Part shown: positions 33,969 to 42,399 of the stretch, piece by piece
Position numbering within the stretch: position 1 is the first letter of the stretch
Layout of the letters: every line of letters starts with the position of its first letter
Assembly: GCF_029846175.1 (NCBI RefSeq)
Contig: NZ_JARWAC010000025.1
Span: 62,001 to 126,000 of the forward strand
Length of the DNA: 64,000 nt
DNA from: Sphaerisporangium sp. TRM90804
GTDB lineage: Bacteria; Actinomycetota; Actinomycetes; Streptosporangiales; Streptosporangiaceae
Direction of reading: 5' to 3'
Position numbers and translations under genes: made by a program
The notes under the pieces: model-generated
Seen by the model: the letters and a program-made list of their open reading frames with translations, nothing else
Databases searched by the model: none
Told to the model about the DNA's origin: nothing

Positions 33969-35273
33969 TCAGAAGAGGGTGGGTGGTTCCTCCGCGGTCG
34001 GCTCCTTGGGCTCGTCCGGCTCGAAGACGCGGATGGTGCCGAACTCGCCGTCGTACCCGGGCTCCTTGGTGACCTCGCCGCGGCGCAGGCGGGCGACGGC
34101 CTCGGCCAGGCGGGGGGAGTGGACGGCGATGTCGTCCACCGGCAGCTCCGCCAGGATCTCCAGCTCGGGGCCGAGCGCGGTGATCAGGCGCTCGACCTCC
34201 GCGCCGACCTTCTTGCTCTTCGGGCCCACGCCGAGGATCTCGCCCACGACCTCCGGGAGCGGGGTGAGGTTGCGGAAGCCCGGCACCCCCTCGGGGCGGA
34301 AGCCCTCCGGCCGGTCGGCGAGGTCGTCGACGCGGCTGAGGACGCCGACGGTGAGCTTCTTGCCGCACACGGGGCAGACGCCGCCGAGGCTCCGGGTCTC
34401 CGCCGGGTCCACGCGGACGCCGCACCTGCGGTGGCCGTCGACGTGGTACTTGCCCTCCTCGGGGAAGAACTCGATCGTCCCGGCGTGCCCGGCGCCGGTT
34501 CGCAGGGCCCGCTCGACGGCGAAGTAGTCGAGGTCGGTGTCGAACACCGTGGTCTCGCGGCCCACGATGGGGGGCGAGTGGGCGTCGGAGTAGCTGACCA
34601 GGCGGTAGCCGTCGAGGGCCGAGACCCGCCAGTTCATCGCCGGGTCGCTGGAGAGGCCGGTCTCCAGGGCGAAGATGTGGCCGGTCAGGTCGCCGTAACA
34701 CTCTTCGAGCGAGTCGAAGCCCGACTTGGAGCCGAACACGCCGAACCACGGCGTCCAGACGTGGGCGGGCACCAGGTAGGCGCCGTCACCGCACTCCAGG
34801 GTCGTCTCCAGCAGGTCGCGCGAGCTCATCGAGGTGACGGGACGGCCGTCGGAGCCGAGGTCGCCGACCCGGCCGAGCCTGCGGTTGAACGCCTCGGCCT
34901 CGTCGAAGCCGGGCATGTAGACCAGGTGGTGGATCTTGCGGGAACGGCCGCCCTGGCTGTAGATCGTGGAGATCTCCACCGACAGCATGTACCGCACCTC
35001 ACGGGCGGCCACACCGGCCGGCAGCGTACGGGAGACGTCACGGTCGAGGTCGTCGCGTAAGCGGAACAGCCCCGGCTCGGCCGGGACGAGGCTCTCGCGC
35101 AACCGGCCGAACCACGCCGGGTGGGTGAAGTCGCCGGTGCCCATCAGAGTGACGCCCTTGCGCCGGGCCCACCATGTCAGATGCTCCAAATCGCTGTTTC
35201 CGCTGCAGGCTCGCGAGTATTTCGAATGCATATGCAAATCGGCATGGAAAGGCACCGCGACATCGTGCCACAC
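33969..35273 (-). CDS. Endonuclease Q-like PHP-domain protein
   Basis: The protein has about 434 residues. The PHP domain begins FHADLHMHSKYSRACSG (metal-binding His cluster) with GTGDFTHPAW, VPAHVWTPWFG and SYSDAHSP supplying further ligands. A zinc ribbon follows with RRCGVRVDP and CPVCGKKLT. The C-terminal part (GFRNLTPLPEVVGEILGVG) is helical. This order matches endonuclease Q, which in archaea and some bacteria cuts DNA 5' to deaminated bases. The exact GTG start is uncertain (35273 or 35255). Activity here is inferred from family. Confidence 0.8.
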   Translation of the reverse strand: MWHDVAVPFHADLHMHSKYSRACSGNSDLEHLTWWARRKGVTLMGTGDFTHPAWFGRLRESLVPAEPGLFRLRDDLDRDVSRTLPAGVAAREVRYMLSVEISTIYSQGGRSRKIHHLVYMPGFDEAEAFNRRLGRVGDLGSDGRPVTSMSSRDLLETTLECGDGAYLVPAHVWTPWFGVFGSKSGFDSLEECYGDLTGHIFALETGLSSDPAMNWRVSALDGYRLVSYSDAHSPPIVGRETTVFDTDLDYFAVERALRTGAGHAGTIEFFPEEGKYHVDGHRRCGVRVDPAETRSLGGVCPVCGKKLTVGVLSRVDDLADRPEGFRPEGVPGFRNLTPLPEVVGEILGVGPKSKKVGAEVERLITALGPELEILAELPVDDIAVHSPRLAEAVARLRRGEVTKEPGYDGEFGTIRVFEPDEPKEPTAEEPPTLF

Positions 35274-35387
35274 CCCGCAATGGCGCGTACGGCCGTTCTC
35301 CGGCAGGGTTCTGGCGGCCCGAAAGGCCGAGGGGCCGAATCAGCGTATGAGCAGCGGGCGAGCCGAATCGCGGCTCCGAGGTCTCCG

Positions 35388-36692
35388 TCACATCTTCATG
35401 TCGCGGTCGGCGGAGCCGTGCCATTCCGCGAGCAGCACCGTGGCGTCGTCCTGGAAGTTGCCGTCGTGGTAGTCCAGCACGCCGCGCACCAGGCGGCGCA
35501 GCGTCTCGGGGACCGGAAGGCCGTCCGCGGTGCGCCGGATGACGAAGTCCACGAACCGCTCCAGCCCGAACTCCTCGCCCTCGGCGTTGCGCGCCTCGAT
35601 GACGCCGTCGCTGTAGAACATCACCCGGTCTCCGGGCTCCAGCTGCTCGCGGCAGAGCGTGATCGGGACGTGAAGATCGAGCCCCATGGGGTGGGAGGGC
35701 CGGCACTCCAGGGTGGTCACCCACCGGCCGCCGCGGATCACCACCGGCGGGTGGTGGCCCCGGTTGACCCAGGTGAGCGTCCCGGTGACGGTGTCCAGGT
35801 TGGCCAGGACGGCGGTGACGAACCGGGTTCCCCGCCCGAACTCGTCGATCAGCACGCGCTCGATCGCCTCGCTGGTGGCGATCAGGTCGGCGCCCTGGCG
35901 CCGGTTGTTGCGGCAGGCGGCCACCGCGAGGCAGGCGGTCAGCCCGGCCGAGACGTCGTGGCCCATCGCGTCGAACAGCCCCAGGTGGACGGTGTCGCCG
36001 GCGATGGCGTAGTCGAAGGCGTCGCCGCCGACCTCGTAGGCGGGCTCCATGATGGCGGCGATCGCCACCTGGTCGTCGACGAAGGTCAGCGGCGGCATCA
36101 GCGTCCACTGCATCTCGGCGGCCACGTGCATCGAACGGGTGCGCACCAGCCGGGCGTAGGTGTCGCTGAGGGCACGCTTGCTCACCACCATCAACGCCAC
36201 CACGGACGCCAGATGCCGCATGGCGTCGACGGCGTGCTCGTCGGCGTCCTTCGCGCGTATCCGCAGCACGCCGAGCCGCTCGGTGCCGTCCAGCAGCGGC
36301 ACCCACCACCACTCCACGGCCCCGTCGGCGTCGTGCTTGGACAGGATGCGCACCTCCTGGAAGGCGCGCCCGGCGAGCGTCCCGTCGATGCGCAGGTCGT
36401 CGAGGCTCTCGGACGCGCCCGGATCGCCGCCCGCGCCCTCGCCGGCTCCCGCGCCGTGCGCGGCGAGCAGGCGCAACGTGGTCTGCTGCAGGTCGGTGAG
36501 GTAGATCAGCACCTCGTGCAGGCCCGCCTTCGCGGCGTGCTCGCCGACCAGCGAGGGAACCCCCTCAAGGGCGACCTGGTGGCTGTCCTGCAACAGCCCC
36601 GTCAGCATTCGCTCCACGCCGCCGGGGCCGTCGTCGTCCACCGTGCCGCTCCGGGAGGCGGGCCGGCGGGCGCCGGCTGGGTTCTCGCTCAT
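35388..36692 (-). CDS. GAF + PP2C (SpoIIE-type) phosphatase
   Basis: The protein has about 434 residues from ATG 36692. A GAF-like sensory region (about 30-195) includes LIYLTDLQQTTLRLLA and WWWVPLLDGTERLGVLRI. The phosphatase domain follows with MEPAYEVGGDAFDYAIAGD, LFDAMGHDVSAGL, WVNRGHHPPVV and DRVMFYSDGVIEARNAEGE, the metal-coordinating blocks of RsbU-type enzymes. It probably dephosphorylates an anti-sigma antagonist; a STAS protein occurs at 59892 in this window but is not adjacent. Confidence 0.9.
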   Translation of the reverse strand: MSENPAGARRPASRSGTVDDDGPGGVERMLTGLLQDSHQVALEGVPSLVGEHAAKAGLHEVLIYLTDLQQTTLRLLAAHGAGAGEGAGGDPGASESLDDLRIDGTLAGRAFQEVRILSKHDADGAVEWWWVPLLDGTERLGVLRIRAKDADEHAVDAMRHLASVVALMVVSKRALSDTYARLVRTRSMHVAAEMQWTLMPPLTFVDDQVAIAAIMEPAYEVGGDAFDYAIAGDTVHLGLFDAMGHDVSAGLTACLAVAACRNNRRQGADLIATSEAIERVLIDEFGRGTRFVTAVLANLDTVTGTLTWVNRGHHPPVVIRGGRWVTTLECRPSHPMGLDLHVPITLCREQLEPGDRVMFYSDGVIEARNAEGEEFGLERFVDFVIRRTADGLPVPETLRRLVRGVLDYHDGNFQDDATVLLAEWHGSADRDMKM

Positions 36693-36720
36693 CCCCCCAT
36701 GATTCACCTCATGGCGAACT

Positions 36721-37605
36721 TCAACCGGCGATGCCGGAAAGCACCTCGTGCAGCCTGACCGCGAACGGCGCGGCGTGGCCGCCGAAGCCCCCGTGATCGC
36801 CGGGGAAGACGACCGGGCGCGTGCCGAGCCCTTCGGCGACCGCGCACGCGGCCCGGTACGGCGGCTCGCCCGCGGACGCCTCGCCCACGGCCGCGACCAC
36901 CCGCACGGCCGATCCCCGCAGCGCGGCCAGGTCGGGGGTGTAGGTGGCGAAGGGCGGCACCTCGTAGCCGATGAAGAACTCCGCGTTCTTCTCCAGGCGG
37001 CCCAGCATGGCCATGGTCTCCGGGTCGGGCTCGCCGGCCGGCGCCTCGGCGCCTCCGGGGACGCGCTCGGGCTGGTCGCCGGACGCCTCGCCGCCGCGCA
37101 TCTCCAGCCCGGCGGCGAGGGCCGCGTGCGCTGCCCCGGCGCCCTCCTTGACGAAGGCGTCCTGTACGTCGCGGATGACGGCGCGCCAGTGTTCGCGGTC
37201 GGGCAGCAGCTCGAAGAGCGGCGGCTCGTGGGCGACCAGGACGCTCACCAGCCCGGGGTGGCGGGCGGCCAGCTCCAGGCCGATCATGGCGCCGGAGCTG
37301 TTGCCGAAGACGTACGCGGGCCGCTCCGGCGTGACGCCGGCCGCCTCCAGCACGCGGCGGGCGTCGTCGCCGTGCACCTCCAGGCGCTGGGGCTCGGGCG
37401 GGCCGTCCAGGGGGCTGCGCGAGTTGCCGCGCCGGTCGTACCGCACGACCGTGTACCGGCCGGCGAGCTCCCCGGCCAGGCTCGCGTAGCCGGCGGCGTC
37501 GTAGACGCCGCCGCAGATCAGCAGCAGCACGGGGCCGGAGCCGCCGACCTCGTAGTGCAGCGTCGCGCCCGGCGCCGTCAGGGTGCCGGTCTTCGTGTCG
37601 GTCAT
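36721..37605 (-). CDS. Alpha/beta-hydrolase
   Basis: The protein has 294 residues. LLLICGGVYDAAGY is the oxyanion region, RYDRRGNSRSPLD the conserved loop, VFGNSSGAMIGLELAARHP the nucleophile elbow with the catalytic Ser, and FPGDHGGFGGH near the C-terminus carries the histidine. GAGGAG precedes ATG 37605. The substrate is unknown. It is transcribed away from the FxsC/NACHT pair. Confidence 0.88.
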   Translation of the reverse strand: MTDTKTGTLTAPGATLHYEVGGSGPVLLLICGGVYDAAGYASLAGELAGRYTVVRYDRRGNSRSPLDGPPEPQRLEVHGDDARRVLEAAGVTPERPAYVFGNSSGAMIGLELAARHPGLVSVLVAHEPPLFELLPDREHWRAVIRDVQDAFVKEGAGAAHAALAAGLEMRGGEASGDQPERVPGGAEAPAGEPDPETMAMLGRLEKNAEFFIGYEVPPFATYTPDLAALRGSAVRVVAAVGEASAGEPPYRAACAVAEGLGTRPVVFPGDHGGFGGHAAPFAVRLHEVLSGIAG

Positions 37606-37858
37606 GAGGGCGATCTCCTCGATCGTCGGAATTCCCAGACGTGTATACCGGGAGTCGGAGCCGCGAGCGCGTGCTCGACATCCCCGTTCGCGTCGTCCAG
37701 CCGAGCCTTCGCGTTCGACGTGACCGTCCGGCGGATTTCCGGCCTCCGATCAGAGCCCCTTGCCGGTAATCCGCTTCTCCGTTTTCCCCGCTTTCCCGTC
37801 ATCGGTTTCGGATAGGGTCGCTGGGTCGGGTCGCGGGTCGCCGGGCTGGTGAGGTGCT

Positions 37859-39049
37859 GTGCATTTCTTCTTCAGCTACGCGCGGGTGGACGCCGCCGAC
37901 GTGTATCTCCACCGCTTCTACGACGACCTGCGCCGCGAGCTCGCCACCCGCGCCGGCATCCCGCACGCCGAGACGGGCTTCCTGGACGTCGAGCAGCCGC
38001 CCGGAACGCTGTGGTCGACGGCCACGGGCAAGGCGCTCGCCGTGTCGAAGGTGTTCGTCCCGGTCTACTCCCCCAGCTACTTCTCCAGCCGTTACTGCGG
38101 GCAGGAGTGGCACGTCTTCGGCGAGCGACTCGCCGCGCACCGCCGCGCGACCGGCGAGGCGGCGGCGGCCATCGTGCCGGTGTGGTGGGTGCCGCTGCCC
38201 GCCGACCCTCCGGAGACCGCGCGGGCCATCGAGGACACGCGCGCGAAGTTCGGGGCCGAGTACCTCGACTACGGCCTGCGCTACCTGATGCAGCTGAAGG
38301 AGAACGAGAGCCGCTACCAGGACTTCCTCGTCAGGTTCACCATCATGATCATGGCGGCGGCCGGCGAGGCGCCGCTTCCGGGCGCCGAGGTCGATCTGGA
38401 GACCCAGCCCGACGCCTTCGCCGGTGGCCCGGGGCGGGCGCCCAGGCCGGTGAGCGGCCCCAAAAGGGTCACCTTCGTCGTCGCGGCCGGCGACCGCGCC
38501 CAGATGCGCGTCATGCGCGCCACGGTCGACTCCTACGGTGACGACTGGGACGACTGGCGGCCGTACCACCCCGCCTGCCCCGACCCCATCGCCCTGCGCG
38601 CGCAGGCGGTGGCCACCGCCCAGCGCATGATCTCGGCGCTCCGCCCCGCCGACGACAGCCTGTTCCAGCTCCTCGACCACGCCCGCGCCCGCAACGAGCT
38701 GATGGTGCTGCTGCTCGACCCGTGGGCGGTCGGCCTCGCCGGGCGCCGGCCCGTCCTGGAGTGGCTCGACGGGCGCCGCTCGGGCAACATCGCCGTGCTG
38801 GTGCCCTGGCACGCCGCCGACCCGCCCGACGACACCGTGCGCGACCGGCTGTACCTCAGCCTCGGCGGGTGGGCCGAGGCCGGCCCGCCGGAGTACTGCG
38901 ACGACATCCAGTCGATGGAGGAGTTCGAGAAGATCCTCGCGCAGGTGCTGGTCGAGATCCGCGCCCGCATCGTCAAGCGCGACGAGGTGGCCCGGCGGGT
39001 CGCGGGGGCCGCGATCCCGCGCCCGATCCTGGCGGGGCCGGGAGGCTGA
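37859..39049 (+). CDS. fxsC: FxsC-type TIR-like protein, first gene of a putative conflict system
   Basis: The protein has 396 residues from GTG 37859, with GAGGTG upstream. Residues 1-190 form a TIR-like fold: FFFSYARVDAADVYLHRFYD, FLDVEQ, VFVPVYSPSYFSSRYCGQEW and VPVWWVPLP. The Cys80-x-x-Glu83 pair sits where catalytic TIR domains carry their glutamate. Residues about 210-350 form a second alpha/beta domain (RVTFVVAAGDRAQMRVMRAT, LMVLLLDPWAVG, NIAVLVPWHAADP). This two-part layout matches FxsC of the FxSxx-COOH peptide system as I recall it, but no FxsA or FxsB gene is seen. The GGAGG just inside its 3' end serves the next gene, which begins five bases after its stop. Confidence 0.75.
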   Translation: MHFFFSYARVDAADVYLHRFYDDLRRELATRAGIPHAETGFLDVEQPPGTLWSTATGKALAVSKVFVPVYSPSYFSSRYCGQEWHVFGERLAAHRRATGEAAAAIVPVWWVPLPADPPETARAIEDTRAKFGAEYLDYGLRYLMQLKENESRYQDFLVRFTIMIMAAAGEAPLPGAEVDLETQPDAFAGGPGRAPRPVSGPKRVTFVVAAGDRAQMRVMRATVDSYGDDWDDWRPYHPACPDPIALRAQAVATAQRMISALRPADDSLFQLLDHARARNELMVLLLDPWAVGLAGRRPVLEWLDGRRSGNIAVLVPWHAADPPDDTVRDRLYLSLGGWAEAGPPEYCDDIQSMEEFEKILAQVLVEIRARIVKRDEVARRVAGAAIPRPILAGPGG

Positions 39050-39054
39050 TCACC

Positions 39055-42000
39055 ATGGCCGCGCCCATCATCACGTTCTACTCCTACAAGGGCGGCACCG
39101 GCCGCTCCATGAGCCTGGCCAACACCGCCTGGATCCTGGCGAGCAACGGCCTGCGCGTCCTGGTCGTCGACTGGGACCTGGAGGCGCCCGGCCTGCACCG
39201 GTTCTTCCATCCCTTCCTGCCCGACAAGGACCTGCGTCTGTCGCGCGGGGTGATCGACCTGGTCTGGGAGTTCGCGACCGCCGCCATGGACCCCGAGGGC
39301 TCGAAGGAGCCCGGCTGGCACGAGCGGCTGGCCCGCGTCTCGCCGTACGCCATGTCGCTCGACCACGCCTTCCCCGGCGAAGGCACGGTCGACCTCGTGC
39401 CCGCGGGTCGCCAGGACGCCTCGTACTCCGCGCTGGTCAGCAGCTTCGACTGGGGCAACTTCTACGACCGCCTCAGCGGCGGGGCCTTCCTGGAGGCGCT
39501 CAGGCGCGACATGCGGGGGCGGTACGACTACGTGCTCATCGACAGCCGCACCGGGCTGAGCGACACGGCGGGCATCTGCACCGTCCAGCTTCCCGACATC
39601 CTCGTCAACTGCTTCACCTTCAGCACGCAGGCGGTCGACGGCGCGGCGGCGGTCGCGACGTCGATCCACCGGCAGCGGCACGCCGAGCAGCTGCGCATCT
39701 TCCCGGTGCCCATGCGGGTGGAGGACGGAGAGCAGGAGAAGCTGGAGGCCGGCCGCGACTACGCCCGCGGCCGGTTCGGCCGGTTCCTGTCGCATGTGCC
39801 CGATCCCGAGCGGTACTGGGGCGAGGTGGAGGTCCCGTACAAGAGCTACTACGCGTACGAGGAGATCCTCGCCACCGTCGGCGACCGACCCCGGCAGGAG
39901 AACACCATCCTGGCCGCCACCGAGCGCATCGCCGGCTACCTGACCGACGGGCGGGTGACCGAGCTGGCCGGGCCGCCGCCCGAGGACGAACGCCGCGCGC
40001 TGCTCGACCGCTTCGTCCGGGCGGGCGCGGGCGAGCGCGCCGCGCCGCCCCGGGCGGGGGGTGCGGGGAAGAACACGCCCAGGGTGTTCATCTCCTACGC
40101 CTACGAGTCCGCCGAGCACTTCGAGCGCGTCCGCGAGCTGTGGTTCCTGCTGCGGCAGCACGGGGTGGACGCCCGGCTCGACCACGCCCCGGGGCAGCGG
40201 CGGCCCGGCTGGAGCGCGTGGCTCGCCACCGAGCTCGGCCGGGCCGATCTGGTCGCCGTGGTCGCCTCGCCCGCCTACCTGACCCAGGCCGGCGACGGCG
40301 AGGACGGCGAGGCGTCCGCGCCGCGCGTCGTGCGCGACGCCTACTGGGCCGGCCCGCTGACCCGCCGTCTGGTGCCCGTCGTGCTGCCGGGCGGCTCCGC
40401 CGCCGACCTGCCTGAGTTCCTGCAGGGCGAGCGGGCCCCCGTGGTGATCGGTGAGCTGAGTCCCGAAGGGGTCGAGCCGCTGCTCCGAGTGCTGGCCGCC
40501 CGGCGCGACGAGGACGGCCCGAAGACCCCTGAGACACGCCTTCCGTCTCCCGGCGAGTCCCTCCCTCCGGAGCTGCGGAGGCTGGAGAGGGAGCTGCGGT
40601 GGGCGGTCCTCGCCCGGACGAGGTTTGAGACGTGGGGCGCGCGGATCGACGGGAACCTCGGCCTGCGGCTGCGATGGTCGGCGACCCGCCGTCCCGTGTC
40701 CCCCACCTCCTGGGCGATCCTGGACGAGGCGTCGCCGGAGGGCGCGTCCTCGGGGGAAGGGCTCCGGCTGGCCGGTGACACCCGGTCGCTCGCGGAGGCG
40801 TTCCTGCGGCTGCCGCACCGGCAGCTCGTCGTGCTCGGAGCCCCAGGCGCGGGGAAGACCACGTGCGTCACCGTGCTGGCGGACGAGCTGCTCGCGGACG
40901 CCTCCGGTCCGGTGCCCGTGGTGCTGGCGCTGGCCTCCTGGCGCCCGCACGAGGAGCCGTTCTCCACCTGGGTGGCTCGCCGGTTGGTGGAGGACTACGT
41001 CTTCGTGATGCGTGGCGATGCGGGCATCGAGGAGGCCATGGAGCTCCTGCGCGCCGAACGTGTGTTGCCCCTGCTGGACGGGCTGGACGAGCTGCCCGAC
41101 GCCGCGCGGGCCCGCGCGGTGAGTGTGCTCGACGAGGCGACCACGGGCCGCTCGTTCGTGCTGACCTCGCGCACGCGGGAGTACGAATCGATGGTGGCGG
41201 CGACCGGCGTCCCGCTGCGCCGTGCGGCGGTGATCGAGCTGGAGCCGGTGCCGCCCGCCGAGGCGGCCCGGTTCCTCGCCCGGACGAGCATCGCCCTGGA
41301 CCGCCGCTGGGAGCCGGTGTTCGCCCAACTGACCGAACATCCCGAGAGCCCTCTGGCAAGGGTGCTGTCCACGCCGCTTATGGTGTGGCTGATGCGCGAC
41401 ACCTACGCGCCTCCGGCGACCGAGCCGGCCGAACTGCTCGACCGGTTCGTCTTCCCCTCCCAGCTCGCGATCGAGCGGCATCTGCTGCGAAGGCTGATCC
41501 CCAGCGCCTATCAGCGAGTCGTTCCCGGCGTCGACCCCGGCGGGCCGTGGTATGAGCCGTCGGCGGCGACCGGGACGCTGGCCTTCCTGGCGGCTCTCAT
41601 GTCCCGGCGGCAGAGCACCGAACTGGAATGGTGGCGGCTGCGTGAGGCCGTGTCCCCGGTGGCGCGGGTCGTGCTCGCGGTGGCCGTCGGCCTGCTGGGG
41701 GCACCGGTGCAGTGGGTTCTGCACACCGTCGCGGGCCTGCCGTCGCTCCTCGGCTGGGATCGAGGGTGGATGCTCGGCGCGGCTCTCGGCGTGATGGGCG
41801 CGGTCGCGGCCGTCGTGGTCCCCTCGCCGCCGCTCCCGCGCCGGCTGGCGCTCTCGTCACGAAGAAGGGTCGGCGTCTCGTCCAGCGTGCGTCGCCTCTC
41901 GGCCGGACGCCTCGTCTCGGTCCGCCCGCACGTCCGCTCGTCTCGGCGCTCGTACCTTCTCGTCCGTGCCGACCTGGCCGGAGCGGACGATCCCGCGACC

Positions 42001-42393
42001 GTGCTCCGGCGCGACCGCGCCGCCACCGTGGTGATGGCGGCGGTGCCGCTCGCCTTCGGCGTCGCGTACTCGCTCGTGGGCCTGCCGCCGGGCAGCTTCC
42101 CGGCGGCCGGCGGGTTCGTCGCCCTGACGCTCGCGACGTTCGCCGTGGCATTCGCGCTGGGCAGGAGCGCGTGGTTCTGGTTCGTGCTGACCCGCTGGTG
42201 GCTGGCCGCCCGCAGAGTGCTGCCGCTGCGGCTGATGGCCTTCCTGGAGGACGCGCATCGCAGGGGCGTCCTGCGCAGGTACGGCTCGACGTACCAGTTC
42301 CGCCACGCGCTGCTGCAGGAGTGGCTCGCCCAGGAGGGAGCGGGCATGGAGGCGCCCGGCCCGAGAAGCTCGGACCGGGCGCCGGAGGAGTGA
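39055..42393 (+). CDS. MinD-like KGGxGRS ATPase / TIR-SEFIR / NACHT / membrane fusion protein
   Basis: The protein has 1112 residues. Residues 1-300 are a MinD/ParA-like ATPase with variant Walker A YKGGTGRSMS (Lys12), VVDWDLEAPGLH (39-46) and VLIDSRTGLSDTA near 160. Residues about 341-480 are a TIR/SEFIR-like domain (RVFISYAYESAEHFERVREL, VDARLDHAPGQRRPGWSAWL, LVAVVASPAYL). A NACHT NTPase follows: GAPGAGKTT near 596-604 and LLDGLDELP near 672, then helical arms. Four hydrophobic segments occupy about 869-1055, and the tail ends with YQFRHALLQEWLA, as in other actinobacterial membrane NACHT proteins. It is translationally coupled to the FxsC-type gene. A signalling or immune role is inferred from architecture. 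Confidence 0.8.
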   Translation: MAAPIITFYSYKGGTGRSMSLANTAWILASNGLRVLVVDWDLEAPGLHRFFHPFLPDKDLRLSRGVIDLVWEFATAAMDPEGSKEPGWHERLARVSPYAMSLDHAFPGEGTVDLVPAGRQDASYSALVSSFDWGNFYDRLSGGAFLEALRRDMRGRYDYVLIDSRTGLSDTAGICTVQLPDILVNCFTFSTQAVDGAAAVATSIHRQRHAEQLRIFPVPMRVEDGEQEKLEAGRDYARGRFGRFLSHVPDPERYWGEVEVPYKSYYAYEEILATVGDRPRQENTILAATERIAGYLTDGRVTELAGPPPEDERRALLDRFVRAGAGERAAPPRAGGAGKNTPRVFISYAYESAEHFERVRELWFLLRQHGVDARLDHAPGQRRPGWSAWLATELGRADLVAVVASPAYLTQAGDGEDGEASAPRVVRDAYWAGPLTRRLVPVVLPGGSAADLPEFLQGERAPVVIGELSPEGVEPLLRVLAARRDEDGPKTPETRLPSPGESLPPELRRLERELRWAVLARTRFETWGARIDGNLGLRLRWSATRRPVSPTSWAILDEASPEGASSGEGLRLAGDTRSLAEAFLRLPHRQLVVLGAPGAGKTTCVTVLADELLADASGPVPVVLALASWRPHEEPFSTWVARRLVEDYVFVMRGDAGIEEAMELLRAERVLPLLDGLDELPDAARARAVSVLDEATTGRSFVLTSRTREYESMVAATGVPLRRAAVIELEPVPPAEAARFLARTSIALDRRWEPVFAQLTEHPESPLARVLSTPLMVWLMRDTYAPPATEPAELLDRFVFPSQLAIERHLLRRLIPSAYQRVVPGVDPGGPWYEPSAATGTLAFLAALMSRRQSTELEWWRLREAVSPVARVVLAVAVGLLGAPVQWVLHTVAGLPSLLGWDRGWMLGAALGVMGAVAAVVVPSPPLPRRLALSSRRRVGVSSSVRRLSAGRLVSVRPHVRSSRRSYLLVRADLAGADDPATVLRRDRAATVVMAAVPLAFGVAYSLVGLPPGSFPAAGGFVALTLATFAVAFALGRSAWFWFVLTRWWLAARRVLPLRLMAFLEDAHRRGVLRRYGSTYQFRHALLQEWLAQEGAGMEAPGPRSSDRAPEE

Positions 42394-42399
42394 GTCAGG

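Noticed and set aside
33333-35060. 575-codon plus-strand frame
   Set aside because: It overlaps the end of the propeller lipoprotein in another frame and is antisense to the EndoQ-like gene.
37606-37858. Possible FxSxx-COOH precursor peptide gene upstream of fxsC
   Set aside because: No short frame here ends in the required Phe-x-Ser-x-x terminus; a 66-codon minus-strand frame ends in RRSPS.
38533-41724. A very long open frame (over 1000 codons) on the minus strand
   Set aside because: It is antisense to the FxsC/NACHT genes, is rich in Arg, Gly and Pro without domain motifs, and has no ribosome site; high GC leaves long opposite-strand frames open.
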